64,000 nucleotides of DNA from Pelomonas parva (GTDB lineage Bacteria; Pseudomonadota; Gammaproteobacteria; Burkholderiales; Burkholderiaceae_C), in assembly GCF_043555835.1 (NCBI RefSeq), contig NZ_JBIGHV010000007.1:62001-126000 (forward strand), read 5' to 3'. A program made the position numbers and the translations under genes. This document shows positions 46,381 through 55,209 of this stretch, one piece after another. Position 1 is the first letter of the stretch, and each line of letters starts with the position of its first letter. The notes under the pieces are model-generated. The model had not been told where the DNA came from. It saw nothing but the letters and a program-made list of their open reading frames with translations, and ran no database searches.

Positions 46381-47664
46381 TCAGGCCGCCAGCAGCGTGC
46401 GCCGCGTGAGAGGACGGGTGAACAGCCCCGCGAGATCGCCGGCCTGCTCGAAGCCCTGGATAGGCGTGAACACCAGCTCGATGGACCACTTGGTCGTGAA
46501 GCCCTCTGCCTCCAGCGGATTTGCCAGGCCCAGGCCGCAGACCACCATGTCGGGCTGCGCGGCACGGCAGCGGTCCAGCTGCTTTTCCACGTCCTGGCCC
46601 TCGGACAGCTGCGTGCCGGTCGGCAGCCAGGCCAGCTCCTCGGCCAGGTGCTGGCGGTGCAGATAGGGCGAGCCCACCTCGGTCAGCCGCATGCCCAGCT
46701 CGCGCGCCAGGAAGCGCGCCAGCGGCACTTCCAGCTGCGAGTCGGGGAAGAAGAAGATGGACTTGCCGGCCAGCGACGCGCGGTGTGCGGCCAGTGCAGT
46801 TTCAGCCCGCTGGCGAGCAGGGGCGATGGCTTGCTCGACGGCGTCGGCGCTCAGGCCCATGGCCGAGCCGGCCGCCTGCATCCACGCGGCGCTGCCTTCG
46901 GCGCCGAGCGGGAAGGGCGCGGGCACTCGCGTGGCGCCACGAGATTCCAGCGCCTTCGCGGTGTCACCCAGGAAAGGCTGTGCCAGCAGGACGCGCGTCT
47001 GAGGGCCCACAGCGGGCAGGGCTGTCGAGCTGCGTGAAGGGAAGAAGGCGAAGCGCTTGACGCCCATCGCGGTGAACAGCCGGCTGAACTGGTCTTCCAC
47101 CACGTCCGCCAGCGCGCCGACGATCAACAGCTCGGGTTCGTGCTGCTGCGTCGAGATGGGCAACACCGGCACCAGCGCAGCTAGGCAGGCGTCCTCACCC
47201 TGCGTGAAGGTGGTCTCGATGCCGCTGCCCGAGTAGTTCAGCACCCGCACCTGCGGCATGAACTCCTGGCTCAGCCGGGCGGCGGCACGCGACAAGTCCA
47301 GCTTGATGACCTCCGACGGGCAGGAGCCGACCAGGAAGAGCAGGCGGATGTCGGGCCGGCGCTCCAGCAGGCGCTTGACCACGCGGTCCAGCTCGTCCTG
47401 TGCATCGGCCAGACCGGCCAGGTCGCGCTCGTCCAGGATGGCGGTCGCGAAGCGCGGTTCGGCAAAGATCATCACGCCGGCCGCCGACTGGATCAGGTGA
47501 GCGCAGGTGCGCGAGCCCACCACCAGGAAGAAGGCGTCCTGCATCTTGCGGTGCAGCCAGATGATGCCGGTCAGGCCGCAGAAGACTTCGCGCTGGCCGC
47601 GCTCCATCAGCACGGGCGAGTCCGTGCAGCCGGCGTCGGCGTGGATCGGGATGACGGCGGTCAC
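46381..47664 (-). CDS. bchN: dark protochlorophyllide reductase subunit N
   Basis: 427 residues from GTG 47664 (encoded start of VTAVIPIHADAG). The NifD-like subunit. Cluster-ligand cysteines lie in VFCGLTGIIWL, SRTCAHLI and LVGSCPSEVI. NYSGSGIETTFTQGEDACL and FFPDSQLEVPLARFLARELGM are family blocks. The open frame continues upstream without a convincing start. 73 bases, including a CCCGCC-AAG-CGGG mini-hairpin, separate it from bchF. Confidence 0.96.
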   Translation of the reverse strand: MTAVIPIHADAGCTDSPVLMERGQREVFCGLTGIIWLHRKMQDAFFLVVGSRTCAHLIQSAAGVMIFAEPRFATAILDERDLAGLADAQDELDRVVKRLLERRPDIRLLFLVGSCPSEVIKLDLSRAAARLSQEFMPQVRVLNYSGSGIETTFTQGEDACLAALVPVLPISTQQHEPELLIVGALADVVEDQFSRLFTAMGVKRFAFFPSRSSTALPAVGPQTRVLLAQPFLGDTAKALESRGATRVPAPFPLGAEGSAAWMQAAGSAMGLSADAVEQAIAPARQRAETALAAHRASLAGKSIFFFPDSQLEVPLARFLARELGMRLTEVGSPYLHRQHLAEELAWLPTGTQLSEGQDVEKQLDRCRAAQPDMVVCGLGLANPLEAEGFTTKWSIELVFTPIQGFEQAGDLAGLFTRPLTRRTLLAA

Positions 47665-47737
47665 TGATGCACCCTTCGGCCTGCGGCCTGTCCCGCCAAG
47701 CGGGAGCGAGCTTGCTTGGGGCGGCCCGGCGCGGCGC

Positions 47738-48262
47738 TCATGCCGCCACCCCCGCAGCCAGACCTGCCGCATGGTCCAGCCGCGCCATGCGCAGTTTCCA
47801 GATGAACTGGGCCGCGTTGATGCAGTAGGTCGCATACGCCGCCAGCGCCAGCGCCATCTGCTGCGGCGTGCTGAGCCAGCCGGTGAACCAGGCCACCACA
47901 TAGGTGGTGTGCAAGGCCATCACCAGCATGCTGAAGACGTCCTCCCAGTAAAAGGCCGGCGCGAACAGCCAGCGGTCGAAGACCACCTTCTCCCAGATGC
48001 AGCCGGTCACCATGATGGTGTAGAGGGTCAAGGTCTTGACGAGCACCGACACCGCAGCGACCTGCTCGCCCTGGCCAGTGGCCAGGTAGCGCAACACCAG
48101 CGCCAGGCTGACCAGGAAGACGACGAACTGCACCGGGGCCAGCACGCCCTGGATCAGCGTCCAGACGCTGGCGTCGCGGCGGGCGCGCTCCTGCGGCGTG
48201 TACAGCGGGGCGCGTACCGGGCGCTGCCTCAGGGGGGTGGGCGAGGCGGCTTGGTGGGGCAT
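47738..48262 (-). CDS. bchF: 2-vinyl bacteriochlorophyllide hydratase
   Basis: 174 residues with about four membrane segments. YTPQERARRDASVWTLIQGVLAPVQF, KTLTLYTIMVTGCIWEKVVFDRWLFAPAFYWEDVFSM are diagnostic of BchF, which hydrates the C3 vinyl group on the way to bacteriochlorophyll a. It is the first gene of the 14-kb leftward operon bchFNBHLM-lhaA-puhABC-acsF-puhE and starts next to PpsR-like operator sequences. Confidence 0.94.
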   Translation of the reverse strand: MPHQAASPTPLRQRPVRAPLYTPQERARRDASVWTLIQGVLAPVQFVVFLVSLALVLRYLATGQGEQVAAVSVLVKTLTLYTIMVTGCIWEKVVFDRWLFAPAFYWEDVFSMLVMALHTTYVVAWFTGWLSTPQQMALALAAYATYCINAAQFIWKLRMARLDHAAGLAAGVAA

Positions 48263-48291
48263 GGGGCGAATCTAGGCCTGCGGTTTGCGAC

Positions 48292-48410
48292 TGTCAATCG
48301 GAATTGACGTAAACAAAACTAGACATTTCTTGCGCGATCGGGAAAATCAGCTTGACTCGAGCCGAGACGACGCCGACATTGCTTGGACGGTCTGTCAACG
48401 CAAGCTGACT
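48292..48410. promoter_or_regulatory. bchF-ppaA divergent control region with two PpsR-like sites
   Basis: Two imperfect TGT-N12-ACA palindromes occur: TGTCAATCGGAATTGACG (48292-48309) and TGTCAACGCAAGCTGACT (48393-48410), 101 bp apart. The first has strong dyad symmetry (TGTCAAT/ATTGAC). PpsR/CrtJ binds this class of palindrome and represses bch and crt genes under oxygen. The 303-base region between bchF and ppaA contains no gene. Identification is by motif only. Confidence 0.6.
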
Positions 48411-48565
48411 GAACCTGTCGCAGTCCTCAACAAGAACGCAGATCACGCGAAACAAAACGGTTAGCAGTAGCGATTTCTGACGCTGCCCAGCGCCGAGGAC
48501 CGGAGCCGATGCTCTCCGGCCGCTCACATGGAACCCTTGCTGCCAATCAGCCCACGAGGAGACAC

Positions 48566-49573
48566 GTGGTGGCTGGATGGACGATCAATCGGCTGGCCAA
48601 GCGCCAGCAGGCGCCGCGCGCCATGGCTGCGGCTTCCCGAGGCGCGGCAAAGGGTGAGGTGCTGTTCCAGGCCGATCCGCTGACTCTGGCCGAGTTGCTG
48701 GCCATCAAGAGTGCCGAGCTTTCGGCCAAGCTCGCGCCCCTGGGCGATGACGAGCGGCCGCGGCTGACCGCGCCGCATCTGGTGTCCAGCAACACCTCGC
48801 AGGACATGCAGCTGTCGCGCATCGTCGAGCTGGAGATCATCCCGCGCCTGATGCTGATGCACAGCACCCAGCCGCTGCAGGACCGGCCGCCGTTGCCACC
48901 GCTGGCGCTGACGACGGAGCATGTGCACACGCTGGCCCGCCTGGCCGCCGAGGGCGACGCCGACAGTGCCAGCAGCTATGTGCGCGCGCTGCTGGATGCC
49001 GGCGCGTCCCAGGAGCAGGTCTTCCTGGACCTGCTCGCGCCCTGTGCCCGCTGGATGGGCGAGCTGTGGGAGGACGACCGCTACGACTTCTCGCAGGTCA
49101 CCATTGGCCTGTGGCGGCTGCAGCGGGTGCTGCATGAGCAGGGCAGCCGTTTCAATCAGGTGGCGCGCCCCGACGCTGACAGCCATCGCGCCCTGCTGGC
49201 CGCCGTGCCGGGCGCGCAGCACACGTTTGGTGTGGTCATGGCGGCCGAGTTCTTCAGCCGGGCCGGCTGGGACGTCGAATGTGAACCCAAGGCCACCTGG
49301 GCCGATCTGCAGACCCGCCTGACCGGCAACTGGTTCGACATGTTCGGGCTGTCAATCGCGACTGGCGACAGCATCCCCCATGTGGCGTCTGCTATTCTTG
49401 ACATGCGAGAAGCGTCAGCCAATCGCGATGTTTTCGTGATGGTTGGGGGGCCGATGGCGGCCCAATTGCCGGACTTGGCAACGCTTTGCGGGGCCGATGC
49501 GATGGCCAGCGAGGCCTGCAGTGCGGTGGAAGCCGCCAACTGCGGTGTCGGCGCACGTGTCAAGAGAGCTTGA
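48566..49573 (+). CDS. ppaA: B12-domain photosynthesis regulator PpaA/AerR
   Basis: 335 residues from GTG 48566, which has GAGGAG five bases upstream; ATG 48509 is a longer alternative lacking such a site. Residues 70-200 form a helical B12-dependent regulator N-domain (LARLAAEGDADSASSYVRALLDAGASQEQVFLDLLAPCARWMGELW). The C-terminal half is a Rossmann-like cobalamin-binding (SCHIC) domain. A His in SHRALLAAVPGAQHTF may bind cobalamin. AerR/PpaA proteins antagonise PpsR/CrtJ in a light- and B12-dependent way. It lies directly upstream of ppsR. Confidence 0.88.
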   Translation: MVAGWTINRLAKRQQAPRAMAAASRGAAKGEVLFQADPLTLAELLAIKSAELSAKLAPLGDDERPRLTAPHLVSSNTSQDMQLSRIVELEIIPRLMLMHSTQPLQDRPPLPPLALTTEHVHTLARLAAEGDADSASSYVRALLDAGASQEQVFLDLLAPCARWMGELWEDDRYDFSQVTIGLWRLQRVLHEQGSRFNQVARPDADSHRALLAAVPGAQHTFGVVMAAEFFSRAGWDVECEPKATWADLQTRLTGNWFDMFGLSIATGDSIPHVASAILDMREASANRDVFVMVGGPMAAQLPDLATLCGADAMASEACSAVEAANCGVGARVKRA

Positions 49574-49667
49574 CGCCATGTGACCTGACACCCCACCCGC
49601 CGACACCGACTGTCGTTATGTCCTGCGGCGGCATCCGGATGCTGCCCCTTGCAACTCAGGGAGCCCG

Positions 49668-51140
49668 ATGCGCAACCTCGGCACAGCAGCCACAGACCAG
49701 CTGTTTGAAGCTCCCGAGCTTTATTTCGCTGACCTGAATGCTGACGTCCTCGCGGCCGTGGTGTCCGCCGCTGCCGATCTGGCCCTGGTGCTGGACAGCC
49801 AGGGTGTGATCCGCGACATCTCCCTGGGCACCAGCCACACCAAGGAGCTGGGCGAGCTGCGCCAGTGGGTGGGCCGCCGCTGGGTCGAGACGGTCACCAT
49901 CGAGAACCGGGGCAAGGTCAACTCCATGCTGGCCGCTGCGGCCGGTGGCGCCGGCCCCGAGAACCAGGGGCAGCGGCCGGAGCGTCAGGTCAATCACCCG
50001 CTGGCCGGCGGCCTTGAGCTGCCGGTCAGCTACAGCATCGTGCCCATGGGTGTGCAGGGCCGCGTGCTGGCGCTGGGCCGGGACCTGCGCGAGGTGGCGG
50101 CCGTGCAGCAGCGCCTGGTGGACGCCCAGCAGTCCATGGAGCGCGACTACCTGCGCCTGCGCCACACCGAGGCCCGCTACCGCCTGTTGTTCGAGGCGGT
50201 CGACGAGGCCGTGCTGGTGCTCGACGCCACCTCGCTGATCGTGTTCGAGCACAACGCCGCCGCCGCCCGCGTGCTGGGCGACTCGGCCAAACGCATCGTC
50301 GGCCGCAGCTTCGCCGAGCTGCTGGCGGTGGAGAGCCAGGCCGAGTCCTATGCCAAGTTCTCGCAGGCGCGCAGCGCCGGCCGCAGCGAGGACATGCTGG
50401 TGCGCCTCGCCAATGGCAGCACCGAGTTGAAGCTGGCTGCCACCGTCTTCAAGCAGGACAGCACCACCTCGCTGCTGGTGCGCCTGTCACCTGCGAATGC
50501 GGCGATCCCGGGCCAGCCGCTGAACCGCGCGGCCGAGGTGCCATCGCTGCTGAACGTTGTCAACGCGATGCCCGATGCCTTCGTGCTGACCGACATGCAG
50601 GGCCGCATCCTCAGCGCCAACCAGGCTTTCAGCGACATGCTGCAGCTGGCCGTGGGCGAATCCGTGCAAGGCCAGTCGCTGGACCGCTGGCTGGGCCGCT
50701 CGTCGGTGGACCTGAACGTGCTGATCGGCAATCTGCGCCAGCACGGCGTGCTGCGCCTGTTCCCCACCACCTTGCGCAGCGGCTATGGCGAACCCGGCGC
50801 GGTCGAGATCTCGGCCGTGGCCGTGCCCGATGGCCCGCAGGCCTGCCTGGGCTTCTCCATCCGCGACGTGGCGCGCCGCCTGCCCGCCGAGGGCCGCTCC
50901 AACCGCCAGCTGCCCCGCTCGGCCGAACAGCTCACCGGGCTGGTGGGCCGGCTGCCGCTGAAGGACATCGTCGGCGAGACGACTGACCTGATCGAGCGCC
51001 TGTGTATTGAAGCGGCACTTGAACTCACCCGAGATAACCGTGCGTCTGCCGCCGAGATGCTCGGGCTGTCTCGCCAGAGTCTGTACGTGAAGCTGCGCCG
51101 CTACGGCATTCAAGACATGGGCCCGGCTGGCGGCGACTAG
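49668..51140 (+). CDS. ppsR: photosynthesis repressor PpsR/CrtJ
   Basis: 490 residues. An N-terminal region plus PAS domains (about 25-130, 160-275 and 285-400) is followed by a Fis-type helix-turn-helix at the end, RASAAEMLGLSRQSLYVKLRRYGI. A Cys (LCIEAALELTRDN) precedes the HTH, at the position where a redox-active cysteine is known in CrtJ. It represses or, in Rubrivivax, both activates and represses photosynthesis genes by oxygen level. ATG 49668 follows GGGAG. Confidence 0.93.
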   Translation: MRNLGTAATDQLFEAPELYFADLNADVLAAVVSAAADLALVLDSQGVIRDISLGTSHTKELGELRQWVGRRWVETVTIENRGKVNSMLAAAAGGAGPENQGQRPERQVNHPLAGGLELPVSYSIVPMGVQGRVLALGRDLREVAAVQQRLVDAQQSMERDYLRLRHTEARYRLLFEAVDEAVLVLDATSLIVFEHNAAAARVLGDSAKRIVGRSFAELLAVESQAESYAKFSQARSAGRSEDMLVRLANGSTELKLAATVFKQDSTTSLLVRLSPANAAIPGQPLNRAAEVPSLLNVVNAMPDAFVLTDMQGRILSANQAFSDMLQLAVGESVQGQSLDRWLGRSSVDLNVLIGNLRQHGVLRLFPTTLRSGYGEPGAVEISAVAVPDGPQACLGFSIRDVARRLPAEGRSNRQLPRSAEQLTGLVGRLPLKDIVGETTDLIERLCIEAALELTRDNRASAAEMLGLSRQSLYVKLRRYGIQDMGPAGGD

Positions 51141-51166
51141 CGTCCGCCTGCCGCGTCGGCAGTAAG

Positions 51167-51207
51167 TGTAAATCTAACTTGACATTGAACTGCGTCAGCC
51201 CAGAATA
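51167..51207 (+). promoter_or_regulatory. bchG: PpsR operator overlapping the bchG promoter
   Basis: A perfect TGT-N12-ACA palindrome (51167-51184) whose last six bases are TTGACA, a consensus -35 (51179-51184). After 17 bases comes AGAATA (51202-51207) as a -10. Binding of PpsR would cover the -35, so the bchG-to-bchD transcript is likely repressed under aerobic conditions by the product of the gene just upstream. Confidence 0.7.
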
Positions 51208-51213
51208 GGCTGC

Positions 51214-52092
51214 ATGCAGCGCCCCGCTCTTTCGGCTGTCGCCGAACTGCTCAAGCCCATCACCTGGTTTCCGCCGATGTGGGCTTTTGGCTGCGGTGTC
51301 GTGGCCTCGGGCATGCCGGCCGAAGGGCGCTGGCCGCTGATCGTGGCGGGCGTGCTGCTCGCCGGCCCCTTCGTCTGCGCCACCAGCCAGGCGGTCAACG
51401 ACTGGTTCGACCGCCATGTGGACGCCATCAACGAGCCGCAGCGCCCCATCCCCTCCGGCCGCATGCCCGGCCACTGGGGCCTGTACATCGCCATCCTCTG
51501 GACGCTGCTGTCGCTGCTGCTGGCCTGGCAGCTCGGCCCGGCGGGCTTCCTGGCCGGCCTGGTCGGCCTGCTGCTGGCCTGGGCCTACAGCGCGCCGCCG
51601 CTGCGCCTGAAGCGCAACGGCTGGTGGGGCAATGCCGCCTGCGGCCTCTGCTACGAAGGCCTGGCCTGGATCACCGGCGCGGCCGTGATGGCCATGGGCG
51701 GCTGGCCCGATGCGCGATCGCTGACGCTGGCCTTGCTCTACAGCCTGGGCGCCCACGGCATCATGACGCTGAACGACTTCAAGTCCATGAAGGGCGACCG
51801 GCAGATGGGCATCGACTCGCTGCCCGTCATGCTCGGCGCGCCGGGTGCGGCCTATGTCGCCTCCATCGTGATGGCGACGCCGCAAGTCATCGTCGCGCTG
51901 CTGCTGTGGCACTGGGGCCAGGGCTGGCACGGCCTGGCGGTGGCCGGCCTGCTGGCCGTGCAGTTGCTGATGATGAAGCGCTTCGTGGCCCAGCCGTTGG
52001 CGCGGGCCGTCTGGTACAGCGGCGCGGGCGTGCCGCTGTTCGTGTCGGGCATGCTGGTCAGCGCCTTTGCCTTGCGCGGGATCGTGACATGA
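51214..52092 (+). CDS. bchG: bacteriochlorophyll synthase
   Basis: 292 residues, a UbiA-type membrane prenyltransferase with eight or nine helices. The polyprenyl diphosphate site is NDWFDRHVDAINEPQRPIPSG (two Asp-rich motifs merged as D-x3-D), and the second is LYSLGAHGIMTLNDFKSMKGDRQMG. It esterifies bacteriochlorophyllide a with geranylgeranyl diphosphate. Its stop overlaps the next ATG (ATGA). Confidence 0.96.
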   Translation: MQRPALSAVAELLKPITWFPPMWAFGCGVVASGMPAEGRWPLIVAGVLLAGPFVCATSQAVNDWFDRHVDAINEPQRPIPSGRMPGHWGLYIAILWTLLSLLLAWQLGPAGFLAGLVGLLLAWAYSAPPLRLKRNGWWGNAACGLCYEGLAWITGAAVMAMGGWPDARSLTLALLYSLGAHGIMTLNDFKSMKGDRQMGIDSLPVMLGAPGAAYVASIVMATPQVIVALLLWHWGQGWHGLAVAGLLAVQLLMMKRFVAQPLARAVWYSGAGVPLFVSGMLVSAFALRGIVT

Positions 52093-53417
52093 GCAGGCCT
52101 TTCGGTGCCTTGAGCGTGCTGCGGCTGGGCCTGGTGCAGGCCAGCCTGGGCGCCATCGTCGTGCTCACCACGTCGACGCTGAACCGCGTGATGGTGGTGG
52201 AGATGGCCTTGCCGGCGCTGCTGCCGGGCCTGCTGCTGGCGCTGCACTATGTCGTGCAGATCAGCCGCCCGCGCATGGGCCATGGCTCGGACCTGGGCCG
52301 GCGCCGCACGCCCTGGATCATGGGCGGCATGGTCACGCTGGCGGCCGGCGGCTGGCTCGCCGCGCTGGCCACTGTGTGGATGGGCAGCAGCCCGGCCGCC
52401 GGCATCGCGCTGGCCCTGGTGGCCTACACACTGATTGGCCTGGGCGTGGCCGCCAGCGGCACCTCGCTGCTGGCGCTGCTGGCCAAGCGCGTGCCGGCCG
52501 AGAAGCGCGCCACAGCGGCCACGACGCTCTGGATCATGATGATCGCCGGCTTCGTCGTGACGGCCGGCGTGGCGGGCAGCCTGCTCGACCCGTTCTCGCC
52601 GGGCCGGCTGATGTGGGTCGCAGGCGGTGTCGCGCTGTCGGCCGTGGTGTTGACCGCGCTGGCGTTGATCGGCCTGGAAGGGCCGGCGCAAGCGATCGCC
52701 GCAACCTGCGCGCCGGTGGACTTCAGGCAAGCGCTGCAGGACGCCTGGGCCGAGCCGCGCGCGCGCCGATTCACCGTCTTCGTCTTCGTCTCCATGCTGG
52801 CCTTCAGCATGCAGGACCTGATCCTGGAGCCCTTCGCCGGCCTGGTGTTCGGCCTGACGCCGGGCGCCACCACCAAGCTTTCCGGCACCCAGCACAGCGG
52901 CGCGCTGGTCGGCATGCTGCTGGCCGCTGCGGCGGGCAGCCGCTGGGCCGGACGGCACTGGGGCTCGCTGCGCAGCTGGACCGTCTGCGGCTGCGTGGCC
53001 TCGGCCTTGGCGCTGGGCGGGCTGGTGTGTGCCGGTCTCGTGGGCCCGACCTGGCCGCTGCAGGCGAATGTCTTTGCGCTGGGCCTGGCGACCGGCGCGT
53101 TCTCCATCGCGGCCATCGCTTCCATGATGGGCCTGGCCGGCGCCGGCGAGGCGGGCCACGAAGGCGTGCGCATGGGCCTGTGGGGCGCGGCCCAGGCCAT
53201 GGCGTTTGCGCTGGGCGGCGTGCTGGGCACGGCGGCCAGCGACCTGACGCGCTGGCTCATCGCCGATGTCGGCCTGGCTTATGCGCTGGTCTTCCTGCTC
53301 GACGCCGCGCTCTTCATCGGGGCGGCCCGTCTGGCTGCCCGCGTGGAACCTCGCGCCAGGTCCTCGCGCGCCAACTTGGGAGAGCGGTATGAACCACAGC
53401 CAGCCGGTGGACTTTGA
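52089..53417 (+). CDS. bch2: bacteriochlorophyll-delivery MFS protein Bch2/ORF428 (PucC family)
   Basis: 442 residues from ATG 52089. Twelve membrane segments with the PucC-family signatures TSTLNRVMVVEMALPALLPGLL, SRPRMGHGSDLGRRRTPWIM and AFSMQDLILEPFAG. This second PucC-like protein, distinct from LhaA, is always found between bchG and bchP. It is thought to supply or scaffold pigment during antenna assembly. The frame is also open far upstream, antisense-like to bchG, but ATG 52089 at the bchG stop is clearly the start. Confidence 0.9.
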   Translation: MSRPFGALSVLRLGLVQASLGAIVVLTTSTLNRVMVVEMALPALLPGLLLALHYVVQISRPRMGHGSDLGRRRTPWIMGGMVTLAAGGWLAALATVWMGSSPAAGIALALVAYTLIGLGVAASGTSLLALLAKRVPAEKRATAATTLWIMMIAGFVVTAGVAGSLLDPFSPGRLMWVAGGVALSAVVLTALALIGLEGPAQAIAATCAPVDFRQALQDAWAEPRARRFTVFVFVSMLAFSMQDLILEPFAGLVFGLTPGATTKLSGTQHSGALVGMLLAAAAGSRWAGRHWGSLRSWTVCGCVASALALGGLVCAGLVGPTWPLQANVFALGLATGAFSIAAIASMMGLAGAGEAGHEGVRMGLWGAAQAMAFALGGVLGTAASDLTRWLIADVGLAYALVFLLDAALFIGAARLAARVEPRARSSRANLGERYEPQPAGGL

Positions 53418-54579
53418 TGTCGTCGTGGTGGGCGGTGGCCCAGCCGGTGCGACGGCGGCGGACGACCTGGCCAGCCAGGGCCAGCGCGTGCTGCTGCTGG
53501 ACCGCGCCGGCCGCATCAAGCCCTGCGGCGGCGCCATCCCGCCGCGCCTGATCGCGGACTTCGCCATCCCCGAGCACATGCTCGTGGCCCGCGCCACGGC
53601 CGCGCGCATGGTCTCGCCCAAGGCGGTGGAGGTGGACATCCCGATCGAAGGCGGCTTCGTCGGCATGGTGGACCGTGAGCAGTTCGACGAATGGCTGCGC
53701 GAGCGCGCCGCCGCGCATGGCGCCGAGCGCCGCACCGGCAGCTTCGAGCGGCTGGACCGCGATGCGGACGGCATCAGCGTCGTGCACTACAGCGCCGACG
53801 GTGGCCCGCAAAGCGTGCGCACTCGCGCCGTCATCGGTGCCGACGGGGCCCGGTCCCAGGTGGCGCAGCAGGCCGTCCCCGGCGCCGACAAGGGCCGTTT
53901 CGTGTTCGCGTACCACGAGATCGTCGCCGTACCCGAGCAGCCGCCCGCCGGCTACCTCGGCAGCCGCTGCGAGGTGCACTACCGGGGCGAGCTGTCCCCC
54001 GATTTCTACGGCTGGGTGTTCCCCCACGGCACCAGCGTCAGCATCGGCACCGGCAGCGCCGACAAGGGCTTCTCGTTGCGCCGGGGCGTCATGCAGCTGC
54101 GCGCATCGGCCGGCCTGGCCCACGCGCGCACGCTGCGCCGCGAGGGCGCGCCCATCCCGATGAAGCCGCTGCCCCGCTGGGACAACGGCCGCGACGTGGT
54201 GCTGGCCGGTGACGCGGCCGGCGTCGTCGCGCCTGCGTCGGGGGAGGGCATCTACTACGCGATGCTGGGTGGCCGCCTTGCTGCCGAGGCCGTGCAGCTG
54301 CTGCTGCAGACCGGCGATGCGAAGTCCCTGGCCCTGGCCCGCAAGCGCTTCATGCGCGAGCACGGCCGGGTGTTCTGGGTCCTCGGCATCATGCAGCGCT
54401 TCTGGTACAGCAGCGACAAGCGCCGCGAGCGGTTCGTCAGCATCTGCCGCGACCGCGACGTGCAGCAGCTCACCTTCGACGCCTACATGCACAAGCGGCT
54501 GGTGCGTGCCAAACCCATGGCGCACGCGCGCATCTTCTTCAAGGACATGGCCCATCTGCTCGGGCTGGCGCGGGTGTGA
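53389..54579 (+). CDS. bchP: geranylgeranyl-bacteriochlorophyll reductase
   Basis: 396 residues from ATG 53389, which follows GGGAGAGCGG and overlaps the preceding gene by 29 bases. The FAD-binding fingerprint VVVGGGPAGATAADDLA is at about residues 10-27, then CGGAIPPRLI and VLAGDAAGVVAPASGEGIYYAM. It reduces geranylgeranyl to phytyl on the pigment tail. ORF upstream extension belongs to the bch2 frame. Confidence 0.96.
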   Translation: MNHSQPVDFDVVVVGGGPAGATAADDLASQGQRVLLLDRAGRIKPCGGAIPPRLIADFAIPEHMLVARATAARMVSPKAVEVDIPIEGGFVGMVDREQFDEWLRERAAAHGAERRTGSFERLDRDADGISVVHYSADGGPQSVRTRAVIGADGARSQVAQQAVPGADKGRFVFAYHEIVAVPEQPPAGYLGSRCEVHYRGELSPDFYGWVFPHGTSVSIGTGSADKGFSLRRGVMQLRASAGLAHARTLRREGAPIPMKPLPRWDNGRDVVLAGDAAGVVAPASGEGIYYAMLGGRLAAEAVQLLLQTGDAKSLALARKRFMREHGRVFWVLGIMQRFWYSSDKRRERFVSICRDRDVQQLTFDAYMHKRLVRAKPMAHARIFFKDMAHLLGLARV

Positions 54580-54890
54580 TGGACAACCTGCTCGACGCCC
54601 GACTGCTGCGCCACCTGGTGGACCTGGTGCTGGCGGTCAGCCTGATCGAATTGCTCTGGCTTTTGCTGCGCCGGCCCACGGGGTTCACGAATCTGGCGCC
54701 CAATGTATTGGCCGGGCTGAGCCTGACGCTGGCGCTGCGCCTGAGCCTTGTCGGCTCAAACCACGCCTGGATCGTTCTCTGCCTGGCCGCTGCGGGCCTG
54801 GCCCATCTGCTGGACCTGCGGGCGCGCCGACGCCACCCCGGACTTTTCACACCCACCCAGCCCCTCGGGCAAGGAAGGCAATCACCATGA
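54579..54890 (+). CDS. small membrane protein of unknown function
   Basis: 103-104 residues, with three hydrophobic segments (about 10-30, 38-58, 62-78) and a basic end (DLRARRRHPG). GTG 54576 or ATG 54579 both overlap the bchP stop, and the end overlaps the HiPIP ATG by four bases, so it is translationally embedded between bchP and hip. No family recognised. Position suggests a role in photosynthetic electron transfer or pigment assembly, which is inference. Confidence 0.65.
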   Translation: MDNLLDARLLRHLVDLVLAVSLIELLWLLLRRPTGFTNLAPNVLAGLSLTLALRLSLVGSNHAWIVLCLAAAGLAHLLDLRARRRHPGLFTPTQPLGQGRQSP

Positions 54891-55189
54891 GCACACGTCG
54901 CAATTTCATCCGCCTGGTCCCCATTGCAGGCGCCGGCATGCTGGCCGGTACGGCCTGGTCCCAGGCGATGGTTGACGAGAAAGACGCGATGGCCGCTTCT
55001 CTCGGCTACGTGGCCGACGCCACCAAGACCAACAAGACCAAATACCCCAAGTACGCCGCCGGCCAGGCCTGCAGCACCTGTGCGCTTTACACAGGCAAGG
55101 CCGGTGCGGCGTCCGGGCCCTGCGGCATCTTCCCGGGCAAGCAGGTGGCGGCCAAGGGCTGGTGCAGCGCTTACGCAAAAAAGCCTTGA
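54887..55189 (+). CDS. hip: high-potential iron-sulfur protein (HiPIP)
   Basis: 100 residues. A twin-arginine signal (STRRNFIRLVPIAG, cleavage after AWSQA near residue 27) exports the folded protein. The 4Fe-4S ligands are four Cys spaced C-x2-C-x13-C-x13-C, with the usual GQACSTCALY and GWCSAYA contexts. In Rubrivivax gelatinosus HiPIP is the main soluble donor to the reaction-centre cytochrome. A strong AAGGAAGG site precedes the ATG. The gene is inside the bchG-to-bchD run. Confidence 0.96.
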   Translation: MSTRRNFIRLVPIAGAGMLAGTAWSQAMVDEKDAMAASLGYVADATKTNKTKYPKYAAGQACSTCALYTGKAGAASGPCGIFPGKQVAAKGWCSAYAKKP

Positions 55190-55209
55190 GTCGCTGAAAG
55201 CAACGTCGC

